The notes below the pieces were generated by a model. It had not been told where the DNA came from. It saw only the letters and a list, made by a program, of their open reading frames with translations, and did no database searches. This document shows, in pieces, positions 54,818 to 63,891 of a stretch of 64,000 nucleotides of DNA. Location: NCBI GenBank assembly GCA_902362715.1, contig CABIXN010000001.1:193735-257734 (forward strand), given 5' to 3'. How positions within the stretch are numbered: position 1 is the stretch's first letter; the number at the start of each line of letters is the position of its first letter. A program made the position numbers and the translations under genes. This DNA comes from Lachnospiraceae bacterium. GTDB lineage: Bacteria > Bacillota > Clostridia > Lachnospirales > Lachnospiraceae.

Positions 54818-56551
54818 ATGATAAAGAATCTGAAAAAAATGTTTTCTTATTACAGGCCCTATAAAGGAATTTTCTGGGCCGATATGATATTTGCCCTGGG
54901 AGCGGCGGCAGTATCTTTGGTGATTCCGCTGCTGGTGCGGTATATTACCTCTGATGTTGTTTACCGTGGGGTGAAAGATGCGCTGGATACTATTATTCAG
55001 CTTGGAATTTTTATGCTGGTTTTAATTGCCATTCAGGCATTCTGCAATTTTTTTATTACCAATTACGGTCATGTGATGGGGGCAAAGATCGAGTATGATA
55101 TGCGGGCGGAAATTTTTTCTCATTATCAAAAACTTTCTTTTCGCTTTTATGATGATCAGAAGGTAGGTCAGCTGATGTCTAGAATTACTTCGGATTTGTT
55201 TGACATCAGTGAACTGCTGCATCATGGCCCTGAAAATATTGTAATCTCCATAATAAAACTGGCGGGAGCGTTTGTAATTATGCTTACTATAAGCCCCAGG
55301 CTTACGCTGGCAGCTTTTGCCTTAGTTCCTGTGATGTTGATCTATGCCTTTTTGTTTAATATCCGTATGAAACGGGCGTTTAAGGAAAACAGAGTAAAAA
55401 TTGCCGAGATTAACGGTCAGATAGAAGATAATCTTTCGGGAATCCGTGTTGTAAAATCCTTTGCCAATGAAGAAGTAGAGCGAAAAAAATTTAAGAAGGG
55501 CAATGATGGTTTTCTGACAGCCAAGAAAAACAGTTACCGGTATATGGGCGGTTATCACGCCGGATTGAATGCATTTACCATGGCAATCACTGTAGTTGTG
55601 ATTATGTCAGGGGGCGTTATGATTACCCGGGGAAGCTGTCAGGTAACCGATCTGATTGCCTTTCTTTTATATATCAATGTATTTACCGAGCCGGTAAAAA
55701 CGCTGATTGATTTTACGGAACAGTTTCAAAACGGATATTCGGGATTTGAGCGTTTTTTAGAAATTCTTGCCATAGAACCGGATATACAGGATCGAAAAGG
55801 TGCCAAAGAGCTGACTGCGGTTCGGGGAGATATTACATTTGAGAATGTTTCCTTTCATTATGCCGGCCATGACCAGCAGGTATTGAATCATGTGTCTTTA
55901 GATGTGAAGGCGGGTGAGTATATTGCGCTGGTGGGTCCGTCAGGAGCAGGAAAAACCACCCTTTGCAGCCTGATTCCAAGATTTTATGAAGCGAATGAGG
56001 GGAATATTAAAATAGATGGTCGGGATATACGGGAACTGAAACTGAAAAGCTTAAGAAGTCATATCGGAATTGTACAGCAGGATGTATATTTGTTTGCAGG
56101 CAGCATATTGGATAATATCCGTTATGGAAAGCCGGAGGCATCCGAGGCAGAGGTTATTGCCGCCGCGAAAAATGCAAATGCTCATGAATTTATTATGGGA
56201 CTTCCCGACGGATATGATACAGATATCGGGCAGCGGGGGGTGAAGCTTTCCGGAGGACAAAAACAGCGCCTGTCCATTGCCAGAGTGTTTTTAAAAAATC
56301 CGCCCATACTAATTTTTGATGAGGCGACATCTGCACTTGACAACGAGAGTGAAAAAGTGGTACAGGATTCCTTAGAGCATCTTGCCAGAAACAGGACTAC
56401 TTTCGTAATAGCCCATCGCCTGTCTACCATCAGGAATGCGAAACGGATTCTTGTGCTGACGGAGAATGGAATTGAAGAGAGTGGAAATCATGAAACACTG
56501 ATGAAGCAGGATGGTGTTTACAAAAAATTGTATACCATGCAGTTTCAGTAA
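54818..56551 (+). CDS. ABC exporter (MsbA/BmrA-like half-transporter)
   Basis: A 577-residue exporter subunit: six-helix transmembrane domain (1-310) and a nucleotide-binding domain with GPSGAGKTT, LSGGQKQRLSIARVFL and LIFDEATSALD, all canonical. It is probably a homodimer, since no partner gene adjoins. It could move drugs or lipids; substrate unknown. It starts at an ATG behind GAGGTG. Confidence 0.92.
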   Translation: MIKNLKKMFSYYRPYKGIFWADMIFALGAAAVSLVIPLLVRYITSDVVYRGVKDALDTIIQLGIFMLVLIAIQAFCNFFITNYGHVMGAKIEYDMRAEIFSHYQKLSFRFYDDQKVGQLMSRITSDLFDISELLHHGPENIVISIIKLAGAFVIMLTISPRLTLAAFALVPVMLIYAFLFNIRMKRAFKENRVKIAEINGQIEDNLSGIRVVKSFANEEVERKKFKKGNDGFLTAKKNSYRYMGGYHAGLNAFTMAITVVVIMSGGVMITRGSCQVTDLIAFLLYINVFTEPVKTLIDFTEQFQNGYSGFERFLEILAIEPDIQDRKGAKELTAVRGDITFENVSFHYAGHDQQVLNHVSLDVKAGEYIALVGPSGAGKTTLCSLIPRFYEANEGNIKIDGRDIRELKLKSLRSHIGIVQQDVYLFAGSILDNIRYGKPEASEAEVIAAAKNANAHEFIMGLPDGYDTDIGQRGVKLSGGQKQRLSIARVFLKNPPILIFDEATSALDNESEKVVQDSLEHLARNRTTFVIAHRLSTIRNAKRILVLTENGIEESGNHETLMKQDGVYKKLYTMQFQ

Positions 56552-56582
56552 ACAAAATACAAAAGGGAAAGAGAAAAATCGT

Positions 56583-57470
56583 ATGGAATTGAAGAAAGTA
56601 GAATTAAGTGACAGAGATCTGATGAATCAGTATCTGAATTTGAAACAGGATAAATGCTGTGATATGTCTTTTGCAGATATTTATCTTTGGAGCAGGAAGT
56701 ATAAAGTCGGCTATACATTTCTAGAGGGCTGTCTTGTCTTTGGAGACCCGGGAGAGGACTTTAGCTATGCCTTTCCTTTTGGAACCGATGAAAACAGAAA
56801 AAAAGCCGTGGAAGCATTAGAGGCAGAGGCAAAAGCAGAGCAGAAGCCTTTCCGTCTGCATCTTGTGACGCCTAGTGATTTTGAAAAGCTAAACAGCTGG
56901 TTTCCGGGACGTTATAAGATTGCCTATGACAGAGATATGGCGGATTACGTTTATGAAACAGAAAAGCTTGCCAGTCTGTCGGGAAAAAAATATCACGGTA
57001 AAAAAAATCACGTAAACAAATTTAAAAAGCTGTATCCGGACTGGAGCTATGAAGCAATTACAGATAATAACGTGGAAGAATGTTTTCAGATGGCTTTGAA
57101 ATGGCGCCATATCAATGAATGTGATCTGGATGATGAAAAAAGGGATGAGATGTGTGTGACCCTTAATGCACTGCGGCTGATGAATGAACTAAAGCTTACC
57201 GGGGGATTGATTCGTGCCGACGGAGAGGTAGTAGCTTTTTGCATTGGGGAAGAGTTAAATCCGGATATGTATGTGGTTCATATTGAGAAGGCATTTCCAG
57301 ATGTTCCGGGAGCATATCCCATGATTAATCAGCAGTTTGTACTGCATGAGGCAATGAATTATCCATATGTGAACCGGGAAGAGGATACCGGTGCAGAAGG
57401 ACTGCGGCGGGCAAAGGAATCCTATCATCCTGTATTTCTGATGGAAAAAGGGGTAGTAACTCTCGCATAG
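56583..57470 (+). CDS. DUF2156 protein (LPG-synthase C-terminal-like, GNAT fold)
   Basis: A 295-residue cytosolic protein matching the phosphatidylglycerol lysyltransferase C-terminal domain (DUF2156). It has the YETEKLASLSGKKYHGKKNH block in the middle and a MYVVHIEKAF acyltransferase strand. It lacks the membrane domain of MprF, so it is probably a soluble aminoacyl or acyl transferase; the substrate is unknown. The frame opens at 56511 inside the ABC gene, but AGGGAAAGAG serves the ATG at 56583. Confidence 0.85.
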   Translation: MELKKVELSDRDLMNQYLNLKQDKCCDMSFADIYLWSRKYKVGYTFLEGCLVFGDPGEDFSYAFPFGTDENRKKAVEALEAEAKAEQKPFRLHLVTPSDFEKLNSWFPGRYKIAYDRDMADYVYETEKLASLSGKKYHGKKNHVNKFKKLYPDWSYEAITDNNVEECFQMALKWRHINECDLDDEKRDEMCVTLNALRLMNELKLTGGLIRADGEVVAFCIGEELNPDMYVVHIEKAFPDVPGAYPMINQQFVLHEAMNYPYVNREEDTGAEGLRRAKESYHPVFLMEKGVVTLA

Positions 57471-57525
57471 AAATAATTGCAGCGGCAATAAGAAACAGAT
57501 TTAGGCGGCAGAATCCCCGGGCTGC

Positions 57526-57554
57526 TTGACATTTTATGCAGGGGGGATTACTCT
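57526..57554 (+). promoter_or_regulatory. Promoter of the CobW-type GTPase pair
   Basis: Perfect TTGACA (57526-57531), 17-base spacer, TACTCT (57549-57554), 63 bases before the ATG at 57618. Confidence 0.75.
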
Positions 57555-57617
57555 ACTGTGTAAAAGCAGAAGACAGCGGTGGATTTTATGAGCTGATACA
57601 AGAAAGGAGAAATCAAC

Positions 57618-58703
57618 ATGACAAAAATAGATATTATTTCCGGATTTTTAGGAGCAGGAAAAACAACTTTTATTAAAAAGATGCTGGAAGAGGTATTCAA
57701 GGATGAAAAGGTAGTTCTTGTTGAAAATGAATATGGTGAAGTAGGAATCGACGGCGGATTTTTAAAAGATGCCGGAATCGAAATCAAGGAATTAAACTCA
57801 GGCTGTATCTGCTGTACGCTGGTAGGGGATTTCAGCAGAAGCTTAAATGAAGTGATTGAAACCTATCATCCGGACCGGATTTTGATAGAACCCTCCGGCG
57901 TTGGAAAACTGTCTGATGTGCTCACCTCTGTACAGGAAATGGAAAAAACCCACGACGTAAAAGTAAATGCAGTTGTGACAGTTGCCAATGTTTTAAAGGT
58001 TTCTAAACAGATGCGGGCTTTTGGAGAATTTTTCAAAAATCAGGTGGAGCATGCAGCAGTCATTGTATTGAGCCGTACACAGAATGCGGATCCAAAGAAG
58101 CTTGAGGCAAGTGTCCGGGAGCTTCAGGCTGTAAATAAAAAGGCTGCAATTATTACAACTCCCTGGGATGATATCAGTGGTGAACAGATATTAAAGGTGA
58201 TTGAACAACAGGATGATCTGCTGGAGGAAATGTTAAAAGAGGCGGAGCACGCACAGGAATGCGGATGTGGTCATCATGATCACGACCATCACCATCACCA
58301 TGACCATGACCATGACCATGACCATCATCATGACCATGATCATGACCATGATCATGACCATCACCATGATCACGACCATCATCATGACCACGATCATCAT
58401 CATGGCCATGATCACCATCATGCAGATGAAGTTTTCACCAGCTGGGGAAAAGAAACTCCTCACAAATATACAAAAGAAACGATAGAGAACATTTTGAATA
58501 CACTTAGTGATACAGAAGATTATGGTGTGATACTCCGGGCGAAAGGAATGGTTCCGGCAGAGGATGGAACTTGGATTTATTTTGATATGGTACCGGGGGA
58601 AGTAGAGATCCGTCAGGGAGAGCCGGATTATACCGGCCGTCTGTGCGTTATTGGAACAGATGTAAAAGAAGAAGACCTTGGCAGACTGTTTGGCATTGAA
58701 TAA
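57618..58703 (+). CDS. CobW-type G3E GTPase with His-rich metal-binding tract
   Basis: A 361-residue metallochaperone-type GTPase. The P-loop GFLGAGKTT is at 9-17 and the metal motif GCICC is at 62-66 (C63, C65, C66). A histidine/aspartate tract covers about residues 213-268 and includes over 30 histidines, followed by the CobW C-terminal domain. The family delivers Zn, Co or Ni; the tract probably stores or buffers metal. It is followed by a second G3E GTPase 34 bases downstream. Which metal it handles cannot be read from sequence. Confidence 0.92.
   Translation: MTKIDIISGFLGAGKTTFIKKMLEEVFKDEKVVLVENEYGEVGIDGGFLKDAGIEIKELNSGCICCTLVGDFSRSLNEVIETYHPDRILIEPSGVGKLSDVLTSVQEMEKTHDVKVNAVVTVANVLKVSKQMRAFGEFFKNQVEHAAVIVLSRTQNADPKKLEASVRELQAVNKKAAIITTPWDDISGEQILKVIEQQDDLLEEMLKEAEHAQECGCGHHDHDHHHHHDHDHDHDHHHDHDHDHDHDHHHDHDHHHDHDHHHGHDHHHADEVFTSWGKETPHKYTKETIENILNTLSDTEDYGVILRAKGMVPAEDGTWIYFDMVPGEVEIRQGEPDYTGRLCVIGTDVKEEDLGRLFGIE
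58262..58425 (+). repeat. CAT/GAC-rich tandem tract coding His-Asp repeats
   Basis: A low-complexity run of CAT, CAC and GAC/GAT codons inside the CobW-type gene, arranged as near-tandem six-base units. Such tracts are prone to slippage, so its length may vary between strains. Confidence 0.9.
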
Positions 58704-58737
58704 CGAAACAGAAGAAACAATGCAGAGAGGGAAAGAT

Positions 58738-59682
58738 ATGGAGATTCCAGTATATTTATTTACCGGATTTATGGATAGCGGGAAGACGTCTCTGATTATG
58801 GAAACCCTGCTGGAAAATGATTTTGGCACAGGGAATCGTAATCTGATTATAGCCTGTGAAGATGGTGAAACGGAATACGATGAAGAAAAGCTTGCCGAAA
58901 TTCAGACTACAGTAGTTGCGGCAGGGGAAGAAGAGACTTTTACGAAAGCGTATTTGCAGGCCTGTGATACGGAATTTAAACCGGATCAGGTGTTTATTGA
59001 ATACAATGGCACCTGGGATTCTGCGACGATTCTGGAAATGGATCTTCCGAAAGACTGGGTATTGGTACAGTCTCTTGCCACAGTAGATGCATCTACCTAT
59101 GAAATGTATTTAAATAATATGCGCCCCATGATGATGGAACAGGTATTTCATACTGATGTGGTTATTTTTAACCGGTGCACGGATGATACGCCAAAGGGCA
59201 AGTTCCGCCGGAGCGTAAAGGCAGTAAACAGGAAAGCCCAGATTGTTTATGAGCGGGAGGACGGAACCGTTGATCAAAATGATATGGAGGAACTTCCCTA
59301 TGATATCAACCAGGATTTCATTCACATAACAGATGAGGATTATGGCATCTTCTATCTGGATGTGCAGGATCATCCTCAAAAATATGAAGGCAAAACGATC
59401 CGGTTTCTAGGGCTTGTATACCGGCCTGACAAATATGGGAGGAAGCCGTTTTTTGTACCCGGCCGTTTCGCAATGACCTGCTGCGAGGAGGATATCCAGT
59501 TTGTAGGATTTAAGTGTAAATATGAAAATGCAAAAGAAATTTCTCACAAATCCTGGGTAGATTTAACTGCAGAAGTGCATTATGAATTTGCGAAAGAGTA
59601 CCGTGGAAAGGGGCCTGTGCTGTATGCTAAAGAAGTAAAGCTGACACAGGCGCCCCAGGAAGAACTGGTTTACTTTAACTAA
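58738..59682 (+). CDS. G3E-like GTPase fused to a TIGR03943/DUF1980-like domain
   Basis: A 314-residue protein. The N-terminal part is a CobW-like G domain with P-loop GFMDSGKTS at 10-18, but no CxCC metal motif; IACEDGETEYDEE occupies that place. From about residue 215 the C-terminal part resembles the OB-fold-like domain of TIGR03943/DUF1980 proteins, including a GRFAMTCC segment with two cysteines. These partners are linked to YcgR/YcgQ-type permeases. It is co-operonic with the His-rich GTPase, so a joint metal-homeostasis role is likely. AGAGGG before the ATG decides the start. Confidence 0.8.
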   Translation: MEIPVYLFTGFMDSGKTSLIMETLLENDFGTGNRNLIIACEDGETEYDEEKLAEIQTTVVAAGEEETFTKAYLQACDTEFKPDQVFIEYNGTWDSATILEMDLPKDWVLVQSLATVDASTYEMYLNNMRPMMMEQVFHTDVVIFNRCTDDTPKGKFRRSVKAVNRKAQIVYEREDGTVDQNDMEELPYDINQDFIHITDEDYGIFYLDVQDHPQKYEGKTIRFLGLVYRPDKYGRKPFFVPGRFAMTCCEEDIQFVGFKCKYENAKEISHKSWVDLTAEVHYEFAKEYRGKGPVLYAKEVKLTQAPQEELVYFN

Positions 59683-59709
59683 ACCGGAAATGAAAAATAA
59701 AAAACAGGG

Positions 59710-59738
59710 TTGACAAATCTGAAAAAAAGGATTATCTT
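59710..59738 (+). promoter_or_regulatory. Promoter of the T-box/trpXYZ unit
   Basis: Perfect TTGACA (59710-59715), 17-base spacer, TATCTT (59733-59738). The T-box leader begins a few bases downstream. Confidence 0.8.
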
Positions 59739-59744
59739 AAATAG

Positions 59745-60023
59745 CACATAGAACAAACCGTTGAGAAAGAGTAGTAAGCTTCTTAGCTGAAATCACAGAG
59801 AGCTGCAGGTGGTGGGATTGCAGTATGGATGCATTAGCTGAATGGACTTTTGAGGGCAGTGCCGAATGCCGCAGGCAGTAGGTGTTGCCGGGAACCGAAC
59901 CCGTTATCAATCCGGCATGTATGATAGTACATGAGAGAGAGGACAACTTTGTCAATTTGAGTGGTACCGCGATAATAAGTATTTTATTACCGTCTCAAGC
60001 ATTATGCTTGAGGCGGTTTTTTT
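59745..60023 (+). promoter_or_regulatory. Tryptophan-specific T-box riboswitch with terminator
   Basis: A complete T-box leader. Stem I has the distal AGAGA...GGTGG loop elements near 59800. The specifier segment is GAA-TGG-A-CTTTTGAG, giving the codon TGG at 59843-59845 (Trp). The T-box motif GAGTGGTACCGCG is at 59959-59971. The terminator pairs ACCGTCTCAAGC (59989-60000) with GCTTGAGGCGGT (60006-60017), then T7. Uncharged tRNA-Trp should stabilise the antiterminator and switch on the downstream transporter. This explains the gap of 485 bases between 59682 and 60168. Confidence 0.95.
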
Positions 60024-60066
60024 ATACACCAGGAAATTTCATTTCCTGGTGTATGAAAAAAACCGC
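60013..60066. other. Long hairpin overlapping the T-box terminator
   Basis: GCGG plus T7 plus ATACACCAGGAAAT pairs with ATTTCCTGGTGTAT, G, A7, CCGC: about 25 base pairs with one bulge and a TTC loop. Its 5' arm is shared with the 3' arm and T-run of the T-box terminator. Behind it lies a smaller stem ACCGC...GCGGT with GCGC-ATTG-GCGC inside (60062-60100). Confidence 0.75.
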
Positions 60067-60167
60067 GAGGAAGCGCATTGGCGCGAAAATATGGCGGTCC
60101 CTTGATAAACACTGACTCAACATACTTTGTTCTGTAATTTTAAGAAGAAAGAAAAGAGGAAAAGAAG

Positions 60168-61217
60168 ATGAAAAAAAGAATTTTAGCATGTGTATTAACA
60201 GGATTAGCTGCTGCAGCAGCTCTTACAGGATGCCAGGGCGCATCTGACAACAAAGGAAATACCTCTGCTTCCAATGAAGGAAGTAAAGTATATAAGGTAG
60301 GAATTGTGCAGTATGTGGATGATGCATCTTTAAATCAGATTGTAGCATCTGTGCAGGATGAATTGGATGCTAAAGGGAAAGAACTTGGGGTGACATTTGA
60401 TTACGGTGATTACACTTATAACGGCCAGGCTGACGCCACTGTGATGAATCAGATTGCTTCCGATCTGGAAGCTGAAGATGTGGACGCTGTTGTACCGGTT
60501 GCTACTCCGGTAGCAATGGTAATTCAGGCATCCACAGCGGAATCGCAGACACCGGTTGTCTTCTCTGCTGTTTCTGATCCGGTAAGCGCCGGGCTGGTGG
60601 AAAGTATGGAAAAACCCGGAAGCAATATTACGGGAACGTCAGATGCCCTGGATACAGAGGCTATTTTGAATCTGATGCTGGCGGCAGACCCTGATATTAA
60701 AACGGTAGGACTTTTATATGACAAAGGCCAGGATTCTTCTCTGGTTCCAATCAAGGAAGCAAAAGAATATTTGGATGAGAAAGGCATTAAATATATAGAA
60801 AAAACCGGTAATACCACAGATGAAATTTCTCTTGGGGCAGATGCATTGATTGCAGCCGGATGTGAAGCAGTATTTACCCCTACAGATAATACGGTTATGA
60901 CTGCACAGCTGGCGATTTTTGAAAAATTCCAGGAAGCGAAAGTTCCCCAGTACTGCGGTGCCGATTCCTTTGCTTTAAACGGCGCCTTCTGTGGATATGG
61001 AGTAAATTATGAAGAGCTTGGAAAAGCAACGGCAGATATGGTAGTGGATATTCTTGTAAATGGAAAGAATCCGTCAGAGATGCCGGTTCAGACACTAGAC
61101 AATGGTATCGCTACAATTAATACAGATACCGCAGAAGCTATTGGACTGGATTACAGTAAGTTTAAAGATATGTGTGAGGCGGTAAAGGAAACTGTTACAG
61201 CAGAAGAGTTTGAATAA
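60168..61217 (+). CDS. trpX: Tryptophan ABC transporter substrate-binding lipoprotein (TrpX-like)
   Basis: A 349-residue exported lipoprotein with signal peptide at 1-21 and lipobox LTGC (C22 acylated). It is followed by a low-complexity Ser/Asn linker and a two-lobed ABC_sub_bind (PF04392) domain starting KVGIVQYVDDASLNQIV. The Trp T-box upstream indicates that the ligand is tryptophan or a precursor. It is the first gene of a three-gene importer operon. Confidence 0.9.
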   Translation: MKKRILACVLTGLAAAAALTGCQGASDNKGNTSASNEGSKVYKVGIVQYVDDASLNQIVASVQDELDAKGKELGVTFDYGDYTYNGQADATVMNQIASDLEAEDVDAVVPVATPVAMVIQASTAESQTPVVFSAVSDPVSAGLVESMEKPGSNITGTSDALDTEAILNLMLAADPDIKTVGLLYDKGQDSSLVPIKEAKEYLDEKGIKYIEKTGNTTDEISLGADALIAAGCEAVFTPTDNTVMTAQLAIFEKFQEAKVPQYCGADSFALNGAFCGYGVNYEELGKATADMVVDILVNGKNPSEMPVQTLDNGIATINTDTAEAIGLDYSKFKDMCEAVKETVTAEEFE

Positions 61218-61302
61218 TACAAACAGGGGGCGCGGTAAAGGGCGCTCCCGTTTGCGGCTTTTTGCCGGAAGGTCTGAGAACTGAGAGGAGAGAGTATAAG
61301 TT

Positions 61303-62232
61303 ATGTTATCATCTATATTTACAGTGTCCCTGGCCCAGAGCGCCATTGAGCTGGGATGTATTTACGGGCTTGTAGCCCTGGCGCTGTTTGTATCTTTTTC
61401 TATATTAAATATTGCGGATTTGTCTACAGATGGCTGTTTTACATTGGGATGCGCGGTTTGTGCTATTGTAACTTTAAATGGGCATCCGATTCTGGGACTG
61501 TTTGCGGCTATGGGGGCCGGGATTCTTTCTGGCTATATTACGGCATTTCTGCAGACAAGACTGGGGGTTCAGTCGATTCTGGCGGGAATTATTGTCAACA
61601 CCGGATTGTACACAATTAATATTGCTGTCATGGGATTTGCATCCAATGTCAATTTATTTGCAAGTAATACGATCTTTAAAGGAGCAAAAAAGGTGTTTGA
61701 TTCTGACTGGACAGAACTGATGGTGATTTTGCTTATCGTTATTGTAATTGCCCTGATTCTGATCTGGTTTTTAGGTACAAGACTGGGGCTTTCCATCCGG
61801 GCAACCGGTGATAATGAATTTATGATCCGGGCCTCCTCCATTAGTTCTGTATTTACCATTACAGTAGGACTTTGCATTGCCAATGCCATGACCGGACTTT
61901 CCGGCGGGCTTTTAGCTCAGTATCAGAAATCCTGCGACATCAATATCGGAACTGGCCAGGTAACCATTGCACTGGCCAGCCTGATAATCGGGGAGACTCT
62001 GGTGGGAAAAGGAAAAATCGGAAAGCGGGTGTTTGGCGTGATTTTAGGCAGCTGTCTGTACCGGTTTATTGTGGCAATTGCGCTGCGGCTGAATGTTCCG
62101 GCGGAGTGTTTAAAGCTTGTATCGGCAATTATTGTAGCGGTGGCCATTTCCCTTCCGTATTTAAAACAGAAAGCGGCTTTTTTGAAAGTAAAACGGGCAG
62201 CCATAAAAAAAAGAAAAAGGGGGATGGTATAA
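61303..62232 (+). CDS. trpY: Tryptophan ABC transporter permease (TrpY-like)
   Basis: A 309-residue permease of the branched-chain/LivH-like type with about eight helices. It includes an NIADLSTDGCFTLGCAV segment near 32-48 and a TGLSGGLLAQYQK cytosolic coupling region. The C-terminus is strongly basic (AAIKKRKRG). GGAGAG precedes the ATG. It ends one base before the ATPase gene. Confidence 0.9.
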   Translation: MLSSIFTVSLAQSAIELGCIYGLVALALFVSFSILNIADLSTDGCFTLGCAVCAIVTLNGHPILGLFAAMGAGILSGYITAFLQTRLGVQSILAGIIVNTGLYTINIAVMGFASNVNLFASNTIFKGAKKVFDSDWTELMVILLIVIVIALILIWFLGTRLGLSIRATGDNEFMIRASSISSVFTITVGLCIANAMTGLSGGLLAQYQKSCDINIGTGQVTIALASLIIGETLVGKGKIGKRVFGVILGSCLYRFIVAIALRLNVPAECLKLVSAIIVAVAISLPYLKQKAAFLKVKRAAIKKRKRGMV

Positions 62233-62233
62233 C

Positions 62234-63043
62234 ATGTTGGAATTGCTTGATGTTTCAAAAACCTTTTATCCGGGTACAGTAAATGAAAAGAAAGCATTGA
62301 ATCAGATAAATCTGAAAATGGAAAGCGGTGATTTTGCTACTATAATAGGTAGTAACGGAGCCGGAAAATCTACAATGTTTAACGCCATCTGCGGAACTTT
62401 TTATGTAGATGAAGGAAGCGTATTGCTGGACGGTGAAGATATTACTTATGTAAAAGAACACCACAGAAGCAAATATATCGGCCATCTGTTTCAGGATCCC
62501 ATGAAAGGAACCGCTCCTCATATGAGTATTGAAGAAAATCTGGCCTTGGCATATCTGCGTGCGTCTTCCGTTGGAGGGAAGTTTTTTGGCAGGATATCAA
62601 AACGGGAAAAAGAGATGTTTCGGGAAAAGCTCTCACTTCTTGATATGGGGCTGGAAGACCGGATGAAAAATCCCGTGGGGCTGCTGTCCGGAGGGCAGAG
62701 ACAGGCACTGACATTATTAATGGCTACTGTAGTGACACCTAAAATTCTGCTGCTGGATGAGCACACGGCAGCTCTAGATCCGGGAACAGCTAAAAAAGTG
62801 CTGGAACTGACAAAACGGATCGTAAAGGAAAATAAAATTACCTGCCTGATGATTACCCACAATATGCAGTCCGCACTAGAGCTTGGAAACCGTACATTAA
62901 TGATGGATTCCGGAAATATCATTTTAGATGTACGAGGAGAGGAGCGGGATAAAATGACTGTAGATGATATGCTTGATAAATTCCGGGAGGGGATTGGAAA
63001 GCAGTTTGACAATGACAGGATTCTGCTGTCAAAAGTTGAATAG
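62234..63043 (+). CDS. trpZ: Tryptophan ABC transporter ATPase (TrpZ-like)
   Basis: A 269-residue ATP-binding subunit: Walker A GSNGAGKST near residues 38-46, signature LSGGQRQALTLLMA, and Walker B ILLLDEHTAALD, with His following the catalytic Glu (DEHT), which is common in this subfamily. It completes the trpXYZ importer. The start has GGGGGATGG just upstream. Confidence 0.92.
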   Translation: MLELLDVSKTFYPGTVNEKKALNQINLKMESGDFATIIGSNGAGKSTMFNAICGTFYVDEGSVLLDGEDITYVKEHHRSKYIGHLFQDPMKGTAPHMSIEENLALAYLRASSVGGKFFGRISKREKEMFREKLSLLDMGLEDRMKNPVGLLSGGQRQALTLLMATVVTPKILLLDEHTAALDPGTAKKVLELTKRIVKENKITCLMITHNMQSALELGNRTLMMDSGNIILDVRGEERDKMTVDDMLDKFREGIGKQFDNDRILLSKVE

Positions 63044-63107
63044 ATTTTTAATTTTTAGAAGTATACTAAAAAAGAATTATAGCATGTAATTCTGTACATG
63101 AAAAGAT

Positions 63108-63140
63108 GGGGCTATCCATTAACCGATGGCCCTCTTTTTG
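63108..63140 (+). terminator. Intrinsic terminator of trpXYZ
   Basis: GGGGCTATC pairs with GATGGCCCT (wobble included) around CATTAACC, followed by CTTTTTG. Confidence 0.8.
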
Positions 63141-63471
63141 TTTTATAAAGGCATGGAGAATGTGTGACAAAAGAAACCGGAAAAACATAGAAAAAGATAC
63201 TTAGTTTCTATTTCGGAAAGTTAAAATACAAATTATACAAAATAGACAAAAAAAGAACGTTTAATTTTTGACAGATAGCAAAAAAAATAGTAAAAAATGT
63301 ATAAAATTCACAAAAAATTAAATAAATGGGAGAGTTACCAAAAGGTTCCTAGATAACATTATTGTATGTATTGCATAAAAACGGAAATTCTTCTATACTA
63401 AAGATAACGAATTTTGCTAAATGATTTGGCAGAATTCAAATAGTATCGAATACCGAAAGGAGATAGTAATT
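63141..63471. other. AT-rich gap upstream of the cupin gene
   Basis: Very AT-rich, without ORFs of note. Besides the promoter given separately, a second pair TTGACA (63268-63273) and TAAAAA (63291-63296) with 17-base spacing could start a longer leader. No riboswitch fold was recognised. Confidence 0.5.
63371..63399 (+). promoter_or_regulatory. Promoter of the cupin-SDR operon
   Basis: TTGCAT (63371-63376), 17-base spacer, TATACT (63394-63399), 73 bases before the ATG at 63472. Confidence 0.7.
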
Positions 63472-63822
63472 ATGGTAAAGAATTCATTTGAAACCGCAAC
63501 AGTTTATGAGGCACCAGGACATCATGGAGTTGTTTTAAGAAGATTCCACGGTAAAGAAGAGACAGGCGCAGAGAAATTCTGGGTAGGTCTTTCTCACTTT
63601 GAGCCACACGGCGGTGCAGGCTGGGGCTATAAAGATAATGGTTGTGAAAAAGTTTATTTTATGCTTCAGGGCCAGATGACTGTAAAAGACAGAGAAGGCA
63701 ATGAATGGAAATTAAATCCGGGTGATTCTTTCTCTATGGGACCTTATGAAGAGCGTTATTTCGAAAATGAAACAGATTATCCTGTATTCGTACTTGTAAT
63801 TATTACATATCCAGGAGTTTAA
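63472..63822 (+). CDS. Small cupin-domain protein
   Basis: A 116-residue single cupin barrel. Cupin motif 1 is represented by SHFEPHGGAGWGY...GCEKVYFMLQG (H44-type histidines and Glu) and motif 2 by PGDSFSMGPYEERYFEN. It probably binds a metal; whether it is an enzyme or a sensor is unknown. The frame opens at 63421, but GAAAGGAG serves the ATG at 63472. It is followed by an SDR gene, so the two probably act in one oxidation or isomerisation pathway. Confidence 0.85.
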   Translation: MVKNSFETATVYEAPGHHGVVLRRFHGKEETGAEKFWVGLSHFEPHGGAGWGYKDNGCEKVYFMLQGQMTVKDREGNEWKLNPGDSFSMGPYEERYFENETDYPVFVLVIITYPGV

Positions 63823-63891
63823 TAGGAGCTTTTTAGATCATCAGACACATCCCTGCCGGAGGTTTGGCAGCAATTCAGGAGGATTTTAAAA

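Noticed and set aside
58262..58425. Short regularly spaced repeats resembling a CRISPR array
   Set aside because: The units are six bases, in frame, and encode His-Asp; there are no spacers of 30 or more bases and no cas genes.
58233..58829. Minus-strand open frame with a long Met/Val/Ile repeat across the CobW-type gene
   Set aside because: It is the antisense reading of the His-Asp codon tract; no ribosome site, and composition is an artefact of CAT/GAC repeats.
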